The notes beneath the pieces are model-generated. The model was not told where the DNA came from, made no database searches, and saw only the letters and a program-made list of their open reading frames with translations. The translations under genes were made by a program, and so were the position numbers. DNA of 64,000 nt from an uncultured Tateyamaria sp. (GTDB lineage: Bacteria; Pseudomonadota; Alphaproteobacteria; Rhodobacterales; Rhodobacteraceae): positions 62,001 to 126,000 of the forward strand of contig NZ_CANMBJ010000002.1 of the NCBI RefSeq assembly GCF_947496075.1, written 5' to 3'. How positions within the stretch are numbered: the first letter of the stretch is position 1; every line of letters starts with the position of its first letter. This document shows, in pieces, positions 16,249 through 24,783 of the stretch.

Positions 16249-17223
16249 TTACCGCTCTTTCACATAGGGCTCGCCGCCCGCACGCGGGGGAATCGCCTTG
16301 CCCACAAAGCCCGCAAGGATCACGACCGTCAGGATATAGGGCAGGGCGTCCAGAAGCTGGACCTGCACTCTAAACCCAAGCGCGCCTTCGATGATGTCAG
16401 GGCGCAGGGCGATAGCCTGCAAGTAGCCGAACAGCAGTGTGGCCCAAAGCGCATGCCAGGGCCGCCACTTGGCAAAGATGAGGGCGGCCAGCGCGATAAA
16501 GCCACGACCGGCGGTCATGTCCTTGACGAAGCCAGCTTGTAGACCCGTCGCAAGATAAGCCCCCGCAATGCCACATAGGATGCCGCAAATACCGACGGCC
16601 ACAAAACGCAGGCCGACGACCGATACACCGGCTGTATCCACGGCCGCCGGGTTTTCACCGACGGCGCGCAGGCGCAAGCCAAAACGGGTGCGGAAGAGCA
16701 GCCACCACGTGCCCGGCACGGCCAGAAGCGCCACGTAGACAAGGATTGAGTGGCCCGAGATCAGCTCGGCATAGATCGGGCCAAGGAACGGCACGCCGCG
16801 CAGGCTTTCGGCAAAGGGCAGGATAATTGGTTCGAACCGGCCACCGCCGATCAGCGACGGGGTGCGCCCACCTTGCTGAAACCAATCCTGTGCAATCAGC
16901 ACAGTCATGCCCGCAGCAAGGAAGTTGATGGCGACACCGGAGATCAACTGGTTGCCGCGGAAGGTGATCGAGGCAAGGCCATGGATACCGGACAAAGCCA
17001 TCGACGCGGCGATACCGGCCAAAAGCCCAAGCCAGACAGAGCCCGTCATGGCCGCTACGGCAGCAGAGAAAAAGGCCGCAAACAGCATTTTGCCTTCAAG
17101 GCCGATGTCAAAGATGCCCGCACGCTCCGAGAACAGGCCGGCAAGACAGGCCAGCAGCAGCGGCGTTGCCAGACGGACGGTTGAGTCGAGGACTGAGAGG
17201 TCGAAAAGGGCGAGAAAATCCAT
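16249..17223 (-). CDS. Nucleoside-type ABC transporter permease 2 (BMP/YufQ class)
   Basis: A 324-residue integral membrane protein with about nine to ten helices. It contains ERAGIFDIGLEGKMLFAAF and the stretch GENPAAVDTAGVSV (EAA-like loop, near residue 195), characteristic of branched-chain/BMP-class permeases (YufQ, NupQ, TmpB). It should form the heterodimeric channel with the upstream permease. It is the last gene of a five-gene reverse-strand operon (binding protein, SnoaL-like, ATPase, permease, permease), 5 bp after permease 1. It imports nucleosides or related purines by family membership; the exact ligand is unknown. Confidence 0.9.
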   Translation of the reverse strand: MDFLALFDLSVLDSTVRLATPLLLACLAGLFSERAGIFDIGLEGKMLFAAFFSAAVAAMTGSVWLGLLAGIAASMALSGIHGLASITFRGNQLISGVAINFLAAGMTVLIAQDWFQQGGRTPSLIGGGRFEPIILPFAESLRGVPFLGPIYAELISGHSILVYVALLAVPGTWWLLFRTRFGLRLRAVGENPAAVDTAGVSVVGLRFVAVGICGILCGIAGAYLATGLQAGFVKDMTAGRGFIALAALIFAKWRPWHALWATLLFGYLQAIALRPDIIEGALGFRVQVQLLDALPYILTVVILAGFVGKAIPPRAGGEPYVKER

Positions 17224-17228
17224 CGTAC

Positions 17229-18347
17229 TTACTCCGCCGGTTCAACCGATTTGGACGTGCGTGCATTGCGGGCCGCAAGGAATATCCGTTCCAACGGCAT
17301 CCGCACCATGTTGTCCAGCGCACCTGTGAACAGGATCACAAGCGCCTGAATGACGACTATCAACTCACGTGGAATCGATGTCCACAGCGCCAACTCCGCC
17401 CCACCTTGGTAGAGAAAGCCAAAGAGGATCGCGGCAAGGAAAACGCCAAACGGATGGCTGCGGCCCATAAGGGCCACCGCGATGCCAATAAAACCTGCAC
17501 CCTCAACCGCGTTCAGAACCAGTCGCTCGGCCTCACCCATCACGTTATTGATCGCCATCATGCCCGCGAGGGCGCCTGAGATCAGCATGGCGATCATGGT
17601 GATGCGCACGGCCCCTATACCCGCGTATTTGGCAGCGCGGCCTGACTTGCCATAGGACCGGATCTCAAGGCCCAAGGGCGTGCGCCAGATCAACAGCCAG
17701 ACCAGCACACAGGCGATAATGGCGATAACCAGCGACACGTTTGCCGGTGCTGCCTTGGAGAAGTTGATGCCAATGGGGGCCAGCATCTCGTGTAGGCTCG
17801 GCAGATGCACAGCTTCGCGGAACCGCTCGGTGGCAGGGTCCATGCTGCCCGCTGGGCGCAACTGGTTGACGAGCATGTAGTTCAGCACGGCAGCCGCGAT
17901 AAAGTTGAACATGATCGTGGTGATCACGATATGGCTGCCCCGCTTGGCTTGCAGATAGGCCGGGATCGCAGCCCAAAGTGCGCCAAATACTGCAGCACCG
18001 GCCGTTGCAGCCAACAAGGCGATGGTCCAATGCGGCCAGGGAATGAACAGCAAGACGAGAGCAACGCCAAGCCCGCCCAACATGGCCTGACCTTCGCCAC
18101 CGATGTTGAACAGCCCGGCGTGGAACGCCACGGACACGGCCAGCCCGGTAAACATGAAGTTGGTCGCGTAGTAGAGCGTGTAACCCCAGCCATAGGTCGA
18201 CCCAACCGCGCCAGTGACCATCAGGTTCACGGCCTCTACCGGATTCTCACCAATGGCAAGGATCACCAGCGCCGACAGAAGCGCCGCAAGGATCAAAGAG
18301 ATAAGCGGAACAAGGATCACCTCGGCCCATTTTGGCATCACATCCAT
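17229..18347 (-). CDS. Nucleoside-type ABC transporter permease 1 (BMP/YufP class)
   Basis: A 372-residue membrane protein. The N-terminal helix is VILVPLISLILAALLSALVI, followed by the family motif FHAGLFNIGGEGQAMLGGLG, then a periplasmic stretch around residues 185-215, and the EAA-like loop SYGKSGRAAKYAGIGAVR. GVFLAAILFGFLYQGG near residue 320 is also typical of YufP/NupP proteins. ATG 18347 has GGAGG at 8 bp. The stop of the ATPase gene lies 3 bp upstream of the ATG, so translation is coupled. Partner of the following permease. Confidence 0.9.
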   Translation of the reverse strand: MDVMPKWAEVILVPLISLILAALLSALVILAIGENPVEAVNLMVTGAVGSTYGWGYTLYYATNFMFTGLAVSVAFHAGLFNIGGEGQAMLGGLGVALVLLFIPWPHWTIALLAATAGAAVFGALWAAIPAYLQAKRGSHIVITTIMFNFIAAAVLNYMLVNQLRPAGSMDPATERFREAVHLPSLHEMLAPIGINFSKAAPANVSLVIAIIACVLVWLLIWRTPLGLEIRSYGKSGRAAKYAGIGAVRITMIAMLISGALAGMMAINNVMGEAERLVLNAVEGAGFIGIAVALMGRSHPFGVFLAAILFGFLYQGGAELALWTSIPRELIVVIQALVILFTGALDNMVRMPLERIFLAARNARTSKSVEPAE

Positions 18348-18350
18348 GGT

Positions 18351-19946
18351 TCAGACCTCCTTCGACGCATCGCCATGCGCATGGGCCAGGTTGGCTTCAA
18401 TCTCAGCTAACGTGTGGGGCTTGTCGGTGTCGGTAATGCCCGCCATCAGCAAGCCCAGTTCTTTTTCGTCGGTCTCGGTTGTCTGGCGCTCACCCATGAT
18501 TTGTCCGTCAAACATGACGGCCACGCGGTCGGCAAGACCCAGAATTTCCTCCAACTCGACCGACACAAGCAGGATGGCTTTGCCCTGATCACGCAGGGCA
18601 ACGATCTGTTGGTGAATAAACTCAATGGCCCCGATATCCACGCCGCGCGTCGGTTGACCGATCAGAAGCAGGTCCGGGTTCCGCTCAATCTCGCGCGCCA
18701 GAACGATCTTTTGCTGGTTGCCGCCGGAAAAGTTCTTGGCCGCCAGATGTGGATGCGGCGGGCGCACGTCAAAGCGCTCCATCTTCTCAGCCGTGTCGGC
18801 TTTGATCGCCGCGTTGTTGCTGAGCAGGCCCGAAGTATAGGCCGCGTCACGGTGATAGCCGAACGCGGTGTTTTCCCAGGCCGCGAAGTCCATGATCAGG
18901 CCTTCGCGCTGACGGTCCTCGGGCACGTGGGCGATGCCACGGTCGCGGCGCGACCGCCCATCCGAATACTTGCCGGTCAGGTCAATGGGCTGGCCGTTCA
19001 AGGTCACGGTCCCGGTTGCGTCCTCATAACCACCTAGCACTTCAAGCAGCTCTGACTGACCGTTACCTGCAACGCCCGCGATACCCACAATTTCACCTGC
19101 ACGCACCTGCAGATCGATGCCACGCAGACGCTCAACGCCCTGCTCGTCCACAACTTTCAGATTTTGGACGTCCAACACAACATCGCCGGGTGTCGCTGGT
19201 GCCTTGTCGACGCGCAGCAACACCTTGCGACCGACCATCAACTCGGCCAGCTCTTCGGGACTGGTTTCAGCGGTTTTGACTGTGGCAGTCATCTCGCCCC
19301 GGCGCATCACGCTGACGGTGTCGGTGATGTCCATGATCTCGCGCAGCTTGTGCGTGATCAGGATGATTGTTTTGCCTTCTTCCTTGAGGCGCCCAAGAAT
19401 GCGGAACAACTGATCCGCCTCTGCAGGCGTCAACACGCCCGTGGGTTCGTCCAGGATCAGAATGTTGGCCTGTCGGTACAGGGCTTTCAGAATCTCGACG
19501 CGCTGCTGCATGCCCACGCCGATCTCTTCAATGACAGCATCCGGATCGACCTTGAGGTCGTATTCCTTCTCCAGCTCCAGCAGGGTCTTGCGGGCTTTCG
19601 ACAGCGACGGCTTCAGCAAGCCACCGTCTTCGGCGCCCAGAATGATGTTTTCCAGCACGGTGAAGTTTTCGACCAGCTTGAAATGCTGGAACACCATGCC
19701 GATGCCAGCGGCGATGGCCGCCTGGCTGTCGGGGATCTCGGTCTTGTTGCCCCCGATGAAAATCTCACCCGCATCTGCCTTGTAGAACCCATACAGGATG
19801 GACATCAGCGTTGACTTGCCCGCACCATTTTCGCCGATAATCCCGTGGATTGTGCCGGGCATCACGCGGATCGAGATGTCTTTGTTGGCCTGAACAGGGC
19901 CGAAGGCTTTGGAAATGCCTTTGAGTTCAATGGCGGGGGCTGTCAT
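18351..19946 (-). CDS. Nucleoside-type ABC transporter ATP-binding protein (double ATPase, YufO class)
   Basis: A 531-residue protein with two ABC domains. Domain 1 (about 1-240) has Walker A GENGAGKST, Walker B ILILDEPTGVL and a degenerate signature, VGMQQRVEILK. Domain 2 (about 260-510) has a diverged Walker A, AGVAGNGQSEL, the signature FSGGNQQKIVLARE and Walker B LLLIGQPTRGVD, where Asp-Glu is replaced by Gly-Gln. Such asymmetric sites are normal for the sugar/nucleoside double ATPases (RbsA, YufO). It powers the two permeases downstream. The first four bases overlap the stop of the SnoaL-like gene (ATGA). Confidence 0.93.
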   Translation of the reverse strand: MTAPAIELKGISKAFGPVQANKDISIRVMPGTIHGIIGENGAGKSTLMSILYGFYKADAGEIFIGGNKTEIPDSQAAIAAGIGMVFQHFKLVENFTVLENIILGAEDGGLLKPSLSKARKTLLELEKEYDLKVDPDAVIEEIGVGMQQRVEILKALYRQANILILDEPTGVLTPAEADQLFRILGRLKEEGKTIILITHKLREIMDITDTVSVMRRGEMTATVKTAETSPEELAELMVGRKVLLRVDKAPATPGDVVLDVQNLKVVDEQGVERLRGIDLQVRAGEIVGIAGVAGNGQSELLEVLGGYEDATGTVTLNGQPIDLTGKYSDGRSRRDRGIAHVPEDRQREGLIMDFAAWENTAFGYHRDAAYTSGLLSNNAAIKADTAEKMERFDVRPPHPHLAAKNFSGGNQQKIVLAREIERNPDLLLIGQPTRGVDIGAIEFIHQQIVALRDQGKAILLVSVELEEILGLADRVAVMFDGQIMGERQTTETDEKELGLLMAGITDTDKPHTLAEIEANLAHAHGDASKEV

Positions 19947-20299
19947 GCGGTATCTTCCGTTCCCATGAAACCGACCATGCGCGTCAGCTTGCCGTTTATG
20001 TCATGGTCGATGAAATATTGTACACGCGCCATCGGCGCACCGTCACGCGTCAAATCAAGGGTGACGCGCGCGTGCGTATTGTGACGGGATGTTGCGACGA
20101 TCTTGGCTGCCGCGTCGGGTACGCGTTCGGCGAACACCGTCAGAAAATCCAGAAAAGCGGAAACGCCCTGATACGGGTGCGGTGCGTGCGGGTCAGCATA
20201 GTAGAAGTTTTCACTTAAGGCGGGCGTAACCAGAGCGGCGCGCGTTGCGGCGTCGGGCTCACCCCAGGCATCGAAGATGGGTTGTAGTTCCAAAGTCAT
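19943..20299 (-). CDS. SnoaL/NTF2-like small protein inside the importer operon
   Basis: A 118-residue protein of the NTF2/SnoaL-like fold. It has the helical start LQPIFDAWGEPDAATRAALV, the hallmark YYADPHAPHPYQG segment (Asp-Pro before the loop) around residue 34, and a C-terminal beta sheet with ARVQYFIDHD and LTRMVGFMG. Members bind small ligands or act as isomerases/hydrolases, and function varies widely. ATG 20299 is preferred over an upstream GTG-like extension through the hairpin. It sits between the binding-protein gene and the ATPase gene with a 4-bp overlap to the latter, so it is part of the operon. Processing of the imported compound is a possible role (inference). Confidence 0.75.
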   Translation of the reverse strand: MTLELQPIFDAWGEPDAATRAALVTPALSENFYYADPHAPHPYQGVSAFLDFLTVFAERVPDAAAKIVATSRHNTHARVTLDLTRDGAPMARVQYFIDHDINGKLTRMVGFMGTEDTA

Positions 20300-20322
20300 G
20301 CAATGCGCCAGCTTGAACGGCA

Positions 20323-20351
20323 GGCCGCGCCACATGATGTGTGGCGCGGCC
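20323..20351 (-). repeat. Perfect 12-bp stem-loop after the BMP binding-protein gene
   Basis: GGCCGCGCCACA (20323-20334) and its exact complement (20340-20351) enclose a 5-nt loop, 21 bp after the binding-protein stop and 24 bp before the next gene. There is no T-run. It probably protects the upstream mRNA or partly stops transcription, so that the binding protein is made in excess. Confidence 0.75.
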
Positions 20352-20371
20352 CTTGTTTCATTCAGATCGGA

Positions 20372-21367
20372 TCAGAAGTTCAGCACAGGGCAGCTGTCGT
20401 CCGACATGTAGTCGTGAACGGTCAGCGTGCCGCCTGCGATCTCTGCCGATGCTGCGTCCACGGCGGCCTTCATCTCGTCCGAGACCAATTCCGCGTTGTG
20501 CTCGTCCAGCGCATAGCCGACGCCGCCATTGGCCAGACCCATGACGTTAAAGCCTGTCTCCATATCCACCCCATCGGTAAAGGCCTGGAAGACGGCGTTG
20601 TCCACGCGCTTCATCATCGAGGTCAGAACCTTGCCCGAGTGCAGGTAGTTCTGGTTGCTGTCCACACCGATCGACAGGATGTCTTCGTCAGCCGCGGTTT
20701 GCAGAACGCCTACGCCTGTGCCACCCGCAGCAGCATAGACAACGTCAGCACCCTGGCTGATCTGCGCCTTGGTCAATTCCGATCCCTTCACAGGGTCGTT
20801 CCAAGCGGCGGGTGTCGTGCCGGTCATGTTGGCAATCACGGTTGCGTCGGCGTTCACGGCCTTGACACCTTGGGCGTAGCCGCACGCGAACTTGCGGATC
20901 AGCGGGATGTCCATGCCACCGATGAAGCCGACCGTGCCGGATTCGCTGGCCTGCGCCGCCATCATACCCACGAGGTACGAGCCTTCATGCTCGTTGAAGA
21001 CAACAGAACGGACGTTGGGGGCGTCCACGACCATGTCGATGATGGTGAACTTGGTATCTGGATAATCAGAAGCAACCTGACCCAGTGCATCGGCAAAGGC
21101 AAAACCGGCCATGACGATTGGGTTCGCGCCGGATTCGGCAAAGCGGCGCAGGGCCTGCTCGCGTTGGGCTTCGGATTGCAGTTCGATCTCGCGGAAGTTG
21201 TTGCCGGTCTCGTCCGCCCAGCGTTTCGCACCGTTGAAGGCCGCTTCGTTAAAGGATTTGTCGAACTTGCCGCCCAGATCGAAGATCAGCGCGGGTTCGG
21301 CCAGCGCAGCACCTGCGGACAGGGCCAGGGCCGCAGTCGCGCCAAGGAATTTCTGCATCATGGTCAT
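20372..21367 (-). CDS. BMP-family (basic membrane protein/Med) substrate-binding protein of the nucleoside importer
   Basis: A 331-residue exported protein. The signal peptide is KFLGATAALALSAGAALA and mature sequence starts near EPALIFDLGGKFDKSFNEAA, the BMP hallmark (LIFDxGGxxDKSFN). Further typical parts are MAGFAFADALG, YLVGMMAAQAS, GGMDIPLIRKF (ligand wall), and QGADVVYAAAGGTGVG. These proteins bind purine nucleosides in TmpC/PnrA relatives. The ATG at 21367 follows GGGAGACC; a second ATG pair lies six bases in. Gene order (binding protein first, strong stem-loop next) is standard for high expression of the periplasmic component. Confidence 0.92.
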   Translation of the reverse strand: MTMMQKFLGATAALALSAGAALAEPALIFDLGGKFDKSFNEAAFNGAKRWADETGNNFREIELQSEAQREQALRRFAESGANPIVMAGFAFADALGQVASDYPDTKFTIIDMVVDAPNVRSVVFNEHEGSYLVGMMAAQASESGTVGFIGGMDIPLIRKFACGYAQGVKAVNADATVIANMTGTTPAAWNDPVKGSELTKAQISQGADVVYAAAGGTGVGVLQTAADEDILSIGVDSNQNYLHSGKVLTSMMKRVDNAVFQAFTDGVDMETGFNVMGLANGGVGYALDEHNAELVSDEMKAAVDAASAEIAGGTLTVHDYMSDDSCPVLNF

Positions 21368-21447
21368 CTATCAGGTCTCCCAGTTTTATCATGGTTGGGG
21401 CGGTGGCGGCGGACCACCGAACGCCCGGGATCAAAAGATCATACGGG

Positions 21448-21476
21448 ATTAGGCCGCAGGGGCGGGGGGGCGTCAA
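21448..21476 (-). promoter_or_regulatory. Candidate sigma70-type promoter of the nucleoside importer operon
   Basis: On the minus strand, TTGACG (21476-21471) and CCTAAT (21453-21448) are 17 bp apart, about 80 bp upstream of the binding-protein ATG. The spacer is almost all C and G. The -35 is good and the -10 is moderate. Confidence 0.4.
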
Positions 21477-21568
21477 CCGCTTTTTAACCCATGGGGCGGG
21501 TGTGAAGGGGGCTAACCTTGCGCAAAGCTGATTGGGTAGGCAGGGTGGCTGTCTGCCCCCGCTCGGCC

Positions 21569-22015
21569 CTACGGGCGAAGCCCTCCCGAGGATTTTTTGA
21601 GAACAGACAAGGGGAGGGCCGCGCGCATGATCAGCGCGTCAGCACGGCTGTCCGGGCGATGGTAGTAGTCCGGACGGGTCGCAATGATTTCAAAGCCTTG
21701 GTGGGCGTAGAGTGCAATGGCGTTCGCGTTGTCCGATGCCACTTCAAGAAAGGCGCTGGTGCATGTCCTGGCCGCCTCTGACATCCAGGCGGTCATCAAT
21801 TTCGTGGCAATTCCCTGACCCTGATGCGCCGGGTCAACGGCGATGGTCAGCAGTTCCGCCTCCGCTGCAATCCCACGCCAAAGGGCGAATCCATGCGGGA
21901 CCGTGTTTAGATGCGTGTGGGGATTCGCCAGAAGATCGACGAACTCCTGCGCTGACCATGGGCGTTCGTGGGTAAAAGCAGCCCCATGCAAAGCGGCAAG
22001 TGTGTCCGGTGTCAT
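21569..22015 (-). CDS. rimI: RimI-like ribosomal-protein-alanine N-acetyltransferase (GNAT)
   Basis: A 148-residue GNAT-fold protein. The acetyl-CoA site AVDPAHQGQGIATKL (Q-x-x-G-x-A) is near residues 58-72, and NANAIALYAHQGFE carries the Asn/Tyr of the RimI motif. The start, TPDTLAALHGAAF...RPWSAQEF, is common in alphaproteobacterial RimI. Known role: N-terminal acetylation of ribosomal protein S18. The ATG overlaps the tsaB stop by 4 bp (ATGA), the conserved tsaB-rimI arrangement. The C-terminal tail LSVLKKSSGGLRP is extra and may come from read-through into 3' sequence. Confidence 0.88.
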   Translation of the reverse strand: MTPDTLAALHGAAFTHERPWSAQEFVDLLANPHTHLNTVPHGFALWRGIAAEAELLTIAVDPAHQGQGIATKLMTAWMSEAARTCTSAFLEVASDNANAIALYAHQGFEIIATRPDYYHRPDSRADALIMRAALPLSVLKKSSGGLRP

Positions 22016-22584
22016 GGCAGGATCGGTGGCGGTGCATCCCGCGCCGGTGCCGCATCCGGTGGACGGACATAGAACGGGGCAGGTGGCGGTGTCTCGGTCG
22101 GCCAGACAGAGGCGGCGTGCAGCGCGATCGCGGTGGCCAGTTCTGCGGGGGCAGGATGCGGCGCTGGGTTCGAGACTTCCGCAACGGGTCGCAACTGTGC
22201 TTTGTCGCCTTCCATGAAATAGGCCATGTCACGGGGGGCCGGGATAGCGACGGTCGTGCGGTCTGGTGCAAGCCGCGTCCGGGCCTCGAAACCTGTGACG
22301 CCGTAGGCGGGGCACCCGAGCCCAAGGGCCAAGCCGCGCGCCGCCGACACGCCGATGCGAATGCCGGTGAAGTTGCCTGGTCCGGTTCCCACGGCCAACG
22401 CATCCAGATCCGCCCAGGTCATGCCTTGGCCGTTCAACACCTCCTCAAGCAATCCCATCAACCGCTCGGCCTGTCCGCGCGCCATCTCTTCTCCCACCGC
22501 AACCAACACCGTATCACCGCGCACCAGCGCCGCCGCACAATGGGCGGCAGACGTGTCAAAGCCGAGGATTAATGGCGCTGTCAT
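22012..22584 (-). CDS. tsaB: tRNA threonylcarbamoyladenosine biosynthesis protein TsaB
   Basis: 190 residues with the ASKHA-fold start LILGFDTSAAHCAAAL, RGQAERLMGLLEEVL, and the conserved GTGPGNFTGIRIGVSAARG at about residues 66-84. TsaB is the inactive paralogue of TsaD. It scaffolds the TsaBDE complex that places threonylcarbamoyl on A37 of ANN-decoding tRNAs. It is shorter than the E. coli protein (231), as is common in this lineage. It lies between the GFA-like gene (ATGA overlap) and rimI in one operon. Confidence 0.92.
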   Translation of the reverse strand: MTAPLILGFDTSAAHCAAALVRGDTVLVAVGEEMARGQAERLMGLLEEVLNGQGMTWADLDALAVGTGPGNFTGIRIGVSAARGLALGLGCPAYGVTGFEARTRLAPDRTTVAIPAPRDMAYFMEGDKAQLRPVAEVSNPAPHPAPAELATAIALHAASVWPTETPPPAPFYVRPPDAAPARDAPPPILP

Positions 22585-23012
22585 TCGGCTACAGTGCCCA
22601 ATGCGTCACGTGCGGATGCATCGGCACGCGGCAGATCGTCATCGATATGCAGCCACGGCAAGGCACTGCCAGAATGGCTGTGCATCGCGGGCGCAAGCTG
22701 CTCCGCTTGGTCAATGATCCCGATGGGCACATAGATTTGGTCCGGCAAGTAATCGAAGGCCGCGCCCAGCGGCGCATGACAGGTGGGACATGTCCAGCGT
22801 TCGACACCAGCGGCACCCCGAAATGCATCCGGCAATTGTGCGATCACATCGGCCCGATCAAAGGCGGCAAAGGCTGCGACCGGCGCGCCCGTCCAGCGAC
22901 GACAATCGTCGCAATGGCAATAAGCCACCGTGAAAGGTGGCTTATCCAGCGTCAGTCGGGACGCACCGCAATAGCATCGGGCCGTGATCGGCCCGGCAGG
23001 GTCAGACGGCAA
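22581..23012 (-). CDS. GFA/CENP-V-fold zinc protein (glutathione-dependent formaldehyde-activating family)
   Basis: A 143-residue protein with the zinc cysteines of the family: CYCGAS near residue 13, CHCDDCRRWTGAP near 32, and CPTCHAPLG near 74. The family includes Gfa, but most members are uncharacterised, so formaldehyde activation is not assumed. No ATG lies in frame. The best start is TTG 23012, which overlaps the end of nfuA by 11 bp and has GAGGT upstream. It is cotranscribed with nfuA, tsaB and rimI. Confidence 0.8.
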   Translation of the reverse strand: MPSDPAGPITARCYCGASRLTLDKPPFTVAYCHCDDCRRWTGAPVAAFAAFDRADVIAQLPDAFRGAAGVERWTCPTCHAPLGAAFDYLPDQIYVPIGIIDQAEQLAPAMHSHSGSALPWLHIDDDLPRADASARDALGTVAE

Positions 23013-23565
23013 CAGGTCGTACCTCTGTCACCTCGGGAATATAATGGCGCAGCAGGTTCTCGATCCCCATCTTCAGTGTGAGGGTCGAAGACGGGCAGCC
23101 CGCGCAGGCACCCTGCATGTGCAGGTAGACAACGCCGCGGTCAAAGCCGTGGAAAGTGATGTCTCCACCGTCCTGTGCAACGGCGGGACGGACCCGGCTG
23201 TCGAGCAGTTCCTTGATCTGACCAACAACGGCGGCATCTTCACCATCATGCTCGGCATGGCCGGAGGCCGGAGCGTGGCCATCATCCATGACCGGCTGGC
23301 CGGATTGGAAATGCTCCATGATCGCGCCCAGCAGGGCAGGCTTGATGTGATCCCAATCGACGGCATCCGCCTTGGTCACGGTGACAAAGTCGGTGCCAAA
23401 GAACACGCCCGTTACACCTTCGACCGCAAAGATGCGCTTGGCGAGCGGTGATTTGTCTGCCGCCTCGGCCGTTGGAAAATCGGCCGTGCCCATTTCCAGC
23501 ACGGACTGGCCGGGCAGGAATTTCAGCGTCGCGGGGTTGGGTGTGGATTCGGTTTGGATGAACAT
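23002..23565 (-). CDS. nfuA: NfuA-like iron-sulfur cluster carrier (Scaffold/NifU C-terminal)
   Basis: 187 residues: an N-terminal Nfu domain (MFIQTESTPNPATLKFLPG, the hallmark of the eukaryotic/alphaproteobacterial Nfu type) and a C-terminal NifU-like domain with DGGDITF and the cluster-binding CAGCPSS motif, followed by TLKMGIENLLRHYIPEV. It delivers [4Fe-4S] clusters to client enzymes such as RimO and LipA. ATG 23565 is chosen over GTG 23571 because AGGAG sits 8 bp before it. A His/Gly/Asp-rich linker joins the domains. First gene of the nfuA-gfa-tsaB-rimI operon. Confidence 0.94.
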   Translation of the reverse strand: MFIQTESTPNPATLKFLPGQSVLEMGTADFPTAEAADKSPLAKRIFAVEGVTGVFFGTDFVTVTKADAVDWDHIKPALLGAIMEHFQSGQPVMDDGHAPASGHAEHDGEDAAVVGQIKELLDSRVRPAVAQDGGDITFHGFDRGVVYLHMQGACAGCPSSTLTLKMGIENLLRHYIPEVTEVRPVAV

Positions 23566-23665
23566 GGGCACAGCTCCTGAGCGTTACACTAGGATATGCG
23601 GATGCGACGGCGCACTGTCAAGGTTTGGAACGATTCTAAAGTGGGCGAAGACACACAGATTGCGA

Positions 23666-24121
23666 TCAGGTGATGGCTTCCAGCTTCTCTTTACTCAAAT
23701 CGCCCGGCACGACGGTCATCGGAATCGGCAGATTGCCTGCGTTGCGGCTCAGCTGCGTGACAAGCGGGCCAGGGCCCTTTTTGTCCGTCCCAGCACCCAG
23801 CACCAACACACCGATCTCTGGGTCGTCATGGACCTGCGCCATGATCTCGTCCACGGCCTGTCCCTCGCGAATAACCAGCTCGGGGTCGATACCCTGCTTG
23901 TCGCGCATCCACTTGGCGAACACCTCGAAATGGGCGTGGATGCGCTCGCGAGCTTCCTCGCGCATGACATTGCCAACACCGATCCAGTGATTGAACTCGT
24001 CGGGCGGGATCACTGACAGAATTGCAACGCCACCGCCCGTGTGGTTGGCCCGCATTGCTGCAAAGCGCATCGCGTTCAGGCACTCACGGCTGTCATCCAG
24101 CACCACCAGAAATTTGCGCAT
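23666..24121 (-). CDS. Universal stress protein (UspA domain)
   Basis: A single 151-residue Usp domain starting KFLVVLDDSRECLNAMRFA and ending ...NAGNLPIPMTVVPGDLS. The ATP-binding type would have G-x2-G-x9-G-S/T near the C-terminus; here VLGAGTDKKGPGPLVTQLSRNAG has only a partial match, so nucleotide binding is uncertain. GGAGGACAGG precedes the ATG. It stands between nfuA and an isomerase-like gene, both on the same strand, with about 100 bp free on the nfuA side. Confidence 0.87.
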   Translation of the reverse strand: MRKFLVVLDDSRECLNAMRFAAMRANHTGGGVAILSVIPPDEFNHWIGVGNVMREEARERIHAHFEVFAKWMRDKQGIDPELVIREGQAVDEIMAQVHDDPEIGVLVLGAGTDKKGPGPLVTQLSRNAGNLPIPMTVVPGDLSKEKLEAIT

Positions 24122-24186
24122 CCTGTCCTCCGCTCACGTGCCGGCACAATGGCCCAACGTCCGCGCGCGCGCAATCCCGCGTGTGA

Positions 24187-24783
24187 TCACGAGGCGCGGG
24201 CGTGGGCAAGCGCCTGTTCCAACCGGTCATTGCCCCAGAACAACGCGCCATTCACGACAAAACTCGGGGCACCAAACACCCCACGTTCCAGCGCCTCTTC
24301 GGTCGCACGACGCAGCAGGGCCTTGCCTTCTGGTGCGGTGGCCGCTGCCAGCACCGGCGCTGCATCCAGTCCAATCTCGTTCAGAAGGGTGGCGATCACG
24401 TCGTCGTCCGAAATATCGCGATCCTCGGCAAAATTGGCATGATACACGGCACGGACAAAGGCTCCGACCCACGGGGCATCCGAATGTGCCGCAGCAATGC
24501 GTGCAGCCAGCAGGCTGCCCCGCGGAAACGAGGACGGCTTTGCAAAGGGCAGCCCCAGATCGGAACAGCATCGTGCAATGTCCGTCCACATGTAAGCGCC
24601 CTTCACCGGAAACATATTGAACGGGGAATCTGTCATGCCCTGCGCGCTAAAGACAGGCCCCAGCAGAAAGGATCGCCAGACCAGCGGCACCCCGGCCTTG
24701 GCACAGGCATCTTCGATCCGGGCGGCACTAAGATAGCTGTACGTGCTGGCAAATTCGAACCAGAACTCAAGCGGCTTAACCAT
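24187..24783 (-). CDS. 2-hydroxychromene-2-carboxylate isomerase-like DsbA-fold protein
   Basis: A 198-residue kappa-class GST/DsbA-fold protein. It starts EFWFEFASTYSYLSAARIE, where the DsbA Cys pair is replaced by Ser, as in HCCA isomerase. It has an inserted helical domain (residues 60-150) and ends GVFGAPSFVVNGALFWGNDRL with the cis-Pro loop. The family includes NahD, a glutathione-dependent isomerase of naphthalene breakdown, but no other aromatic ring genes are adjacent. It overlaps the next upstream gene (aminotransferase) by 8 bp, so the pair is cotranscribed. Confidence 0.88.
   Translation of the reverse strand: MVKPLEFWFEFASTYSYLSAARIEDACAKAGVPLVWRSFLLGPVFSAQGMTDSPFNMFPVKGAYMWTDIARCCSDLGLPFAKPSSFPRGSLLAARIAAAHSDAPWVGAFVRAVYHANFAEDRDISDDDVIATLLNEIGLDAAPVLAAATAPEGKALLRRATEEALERGVFGAPSFVVNGALFWGNDRLEQALAHARAS

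Noticed and set aside
20303-21487. 394-residue plus-strand open frame opposite bmp
   Set aside because: Opposite a strong BMP-family gene; composition is His/Val/Gly-rich and no family is recognisable.
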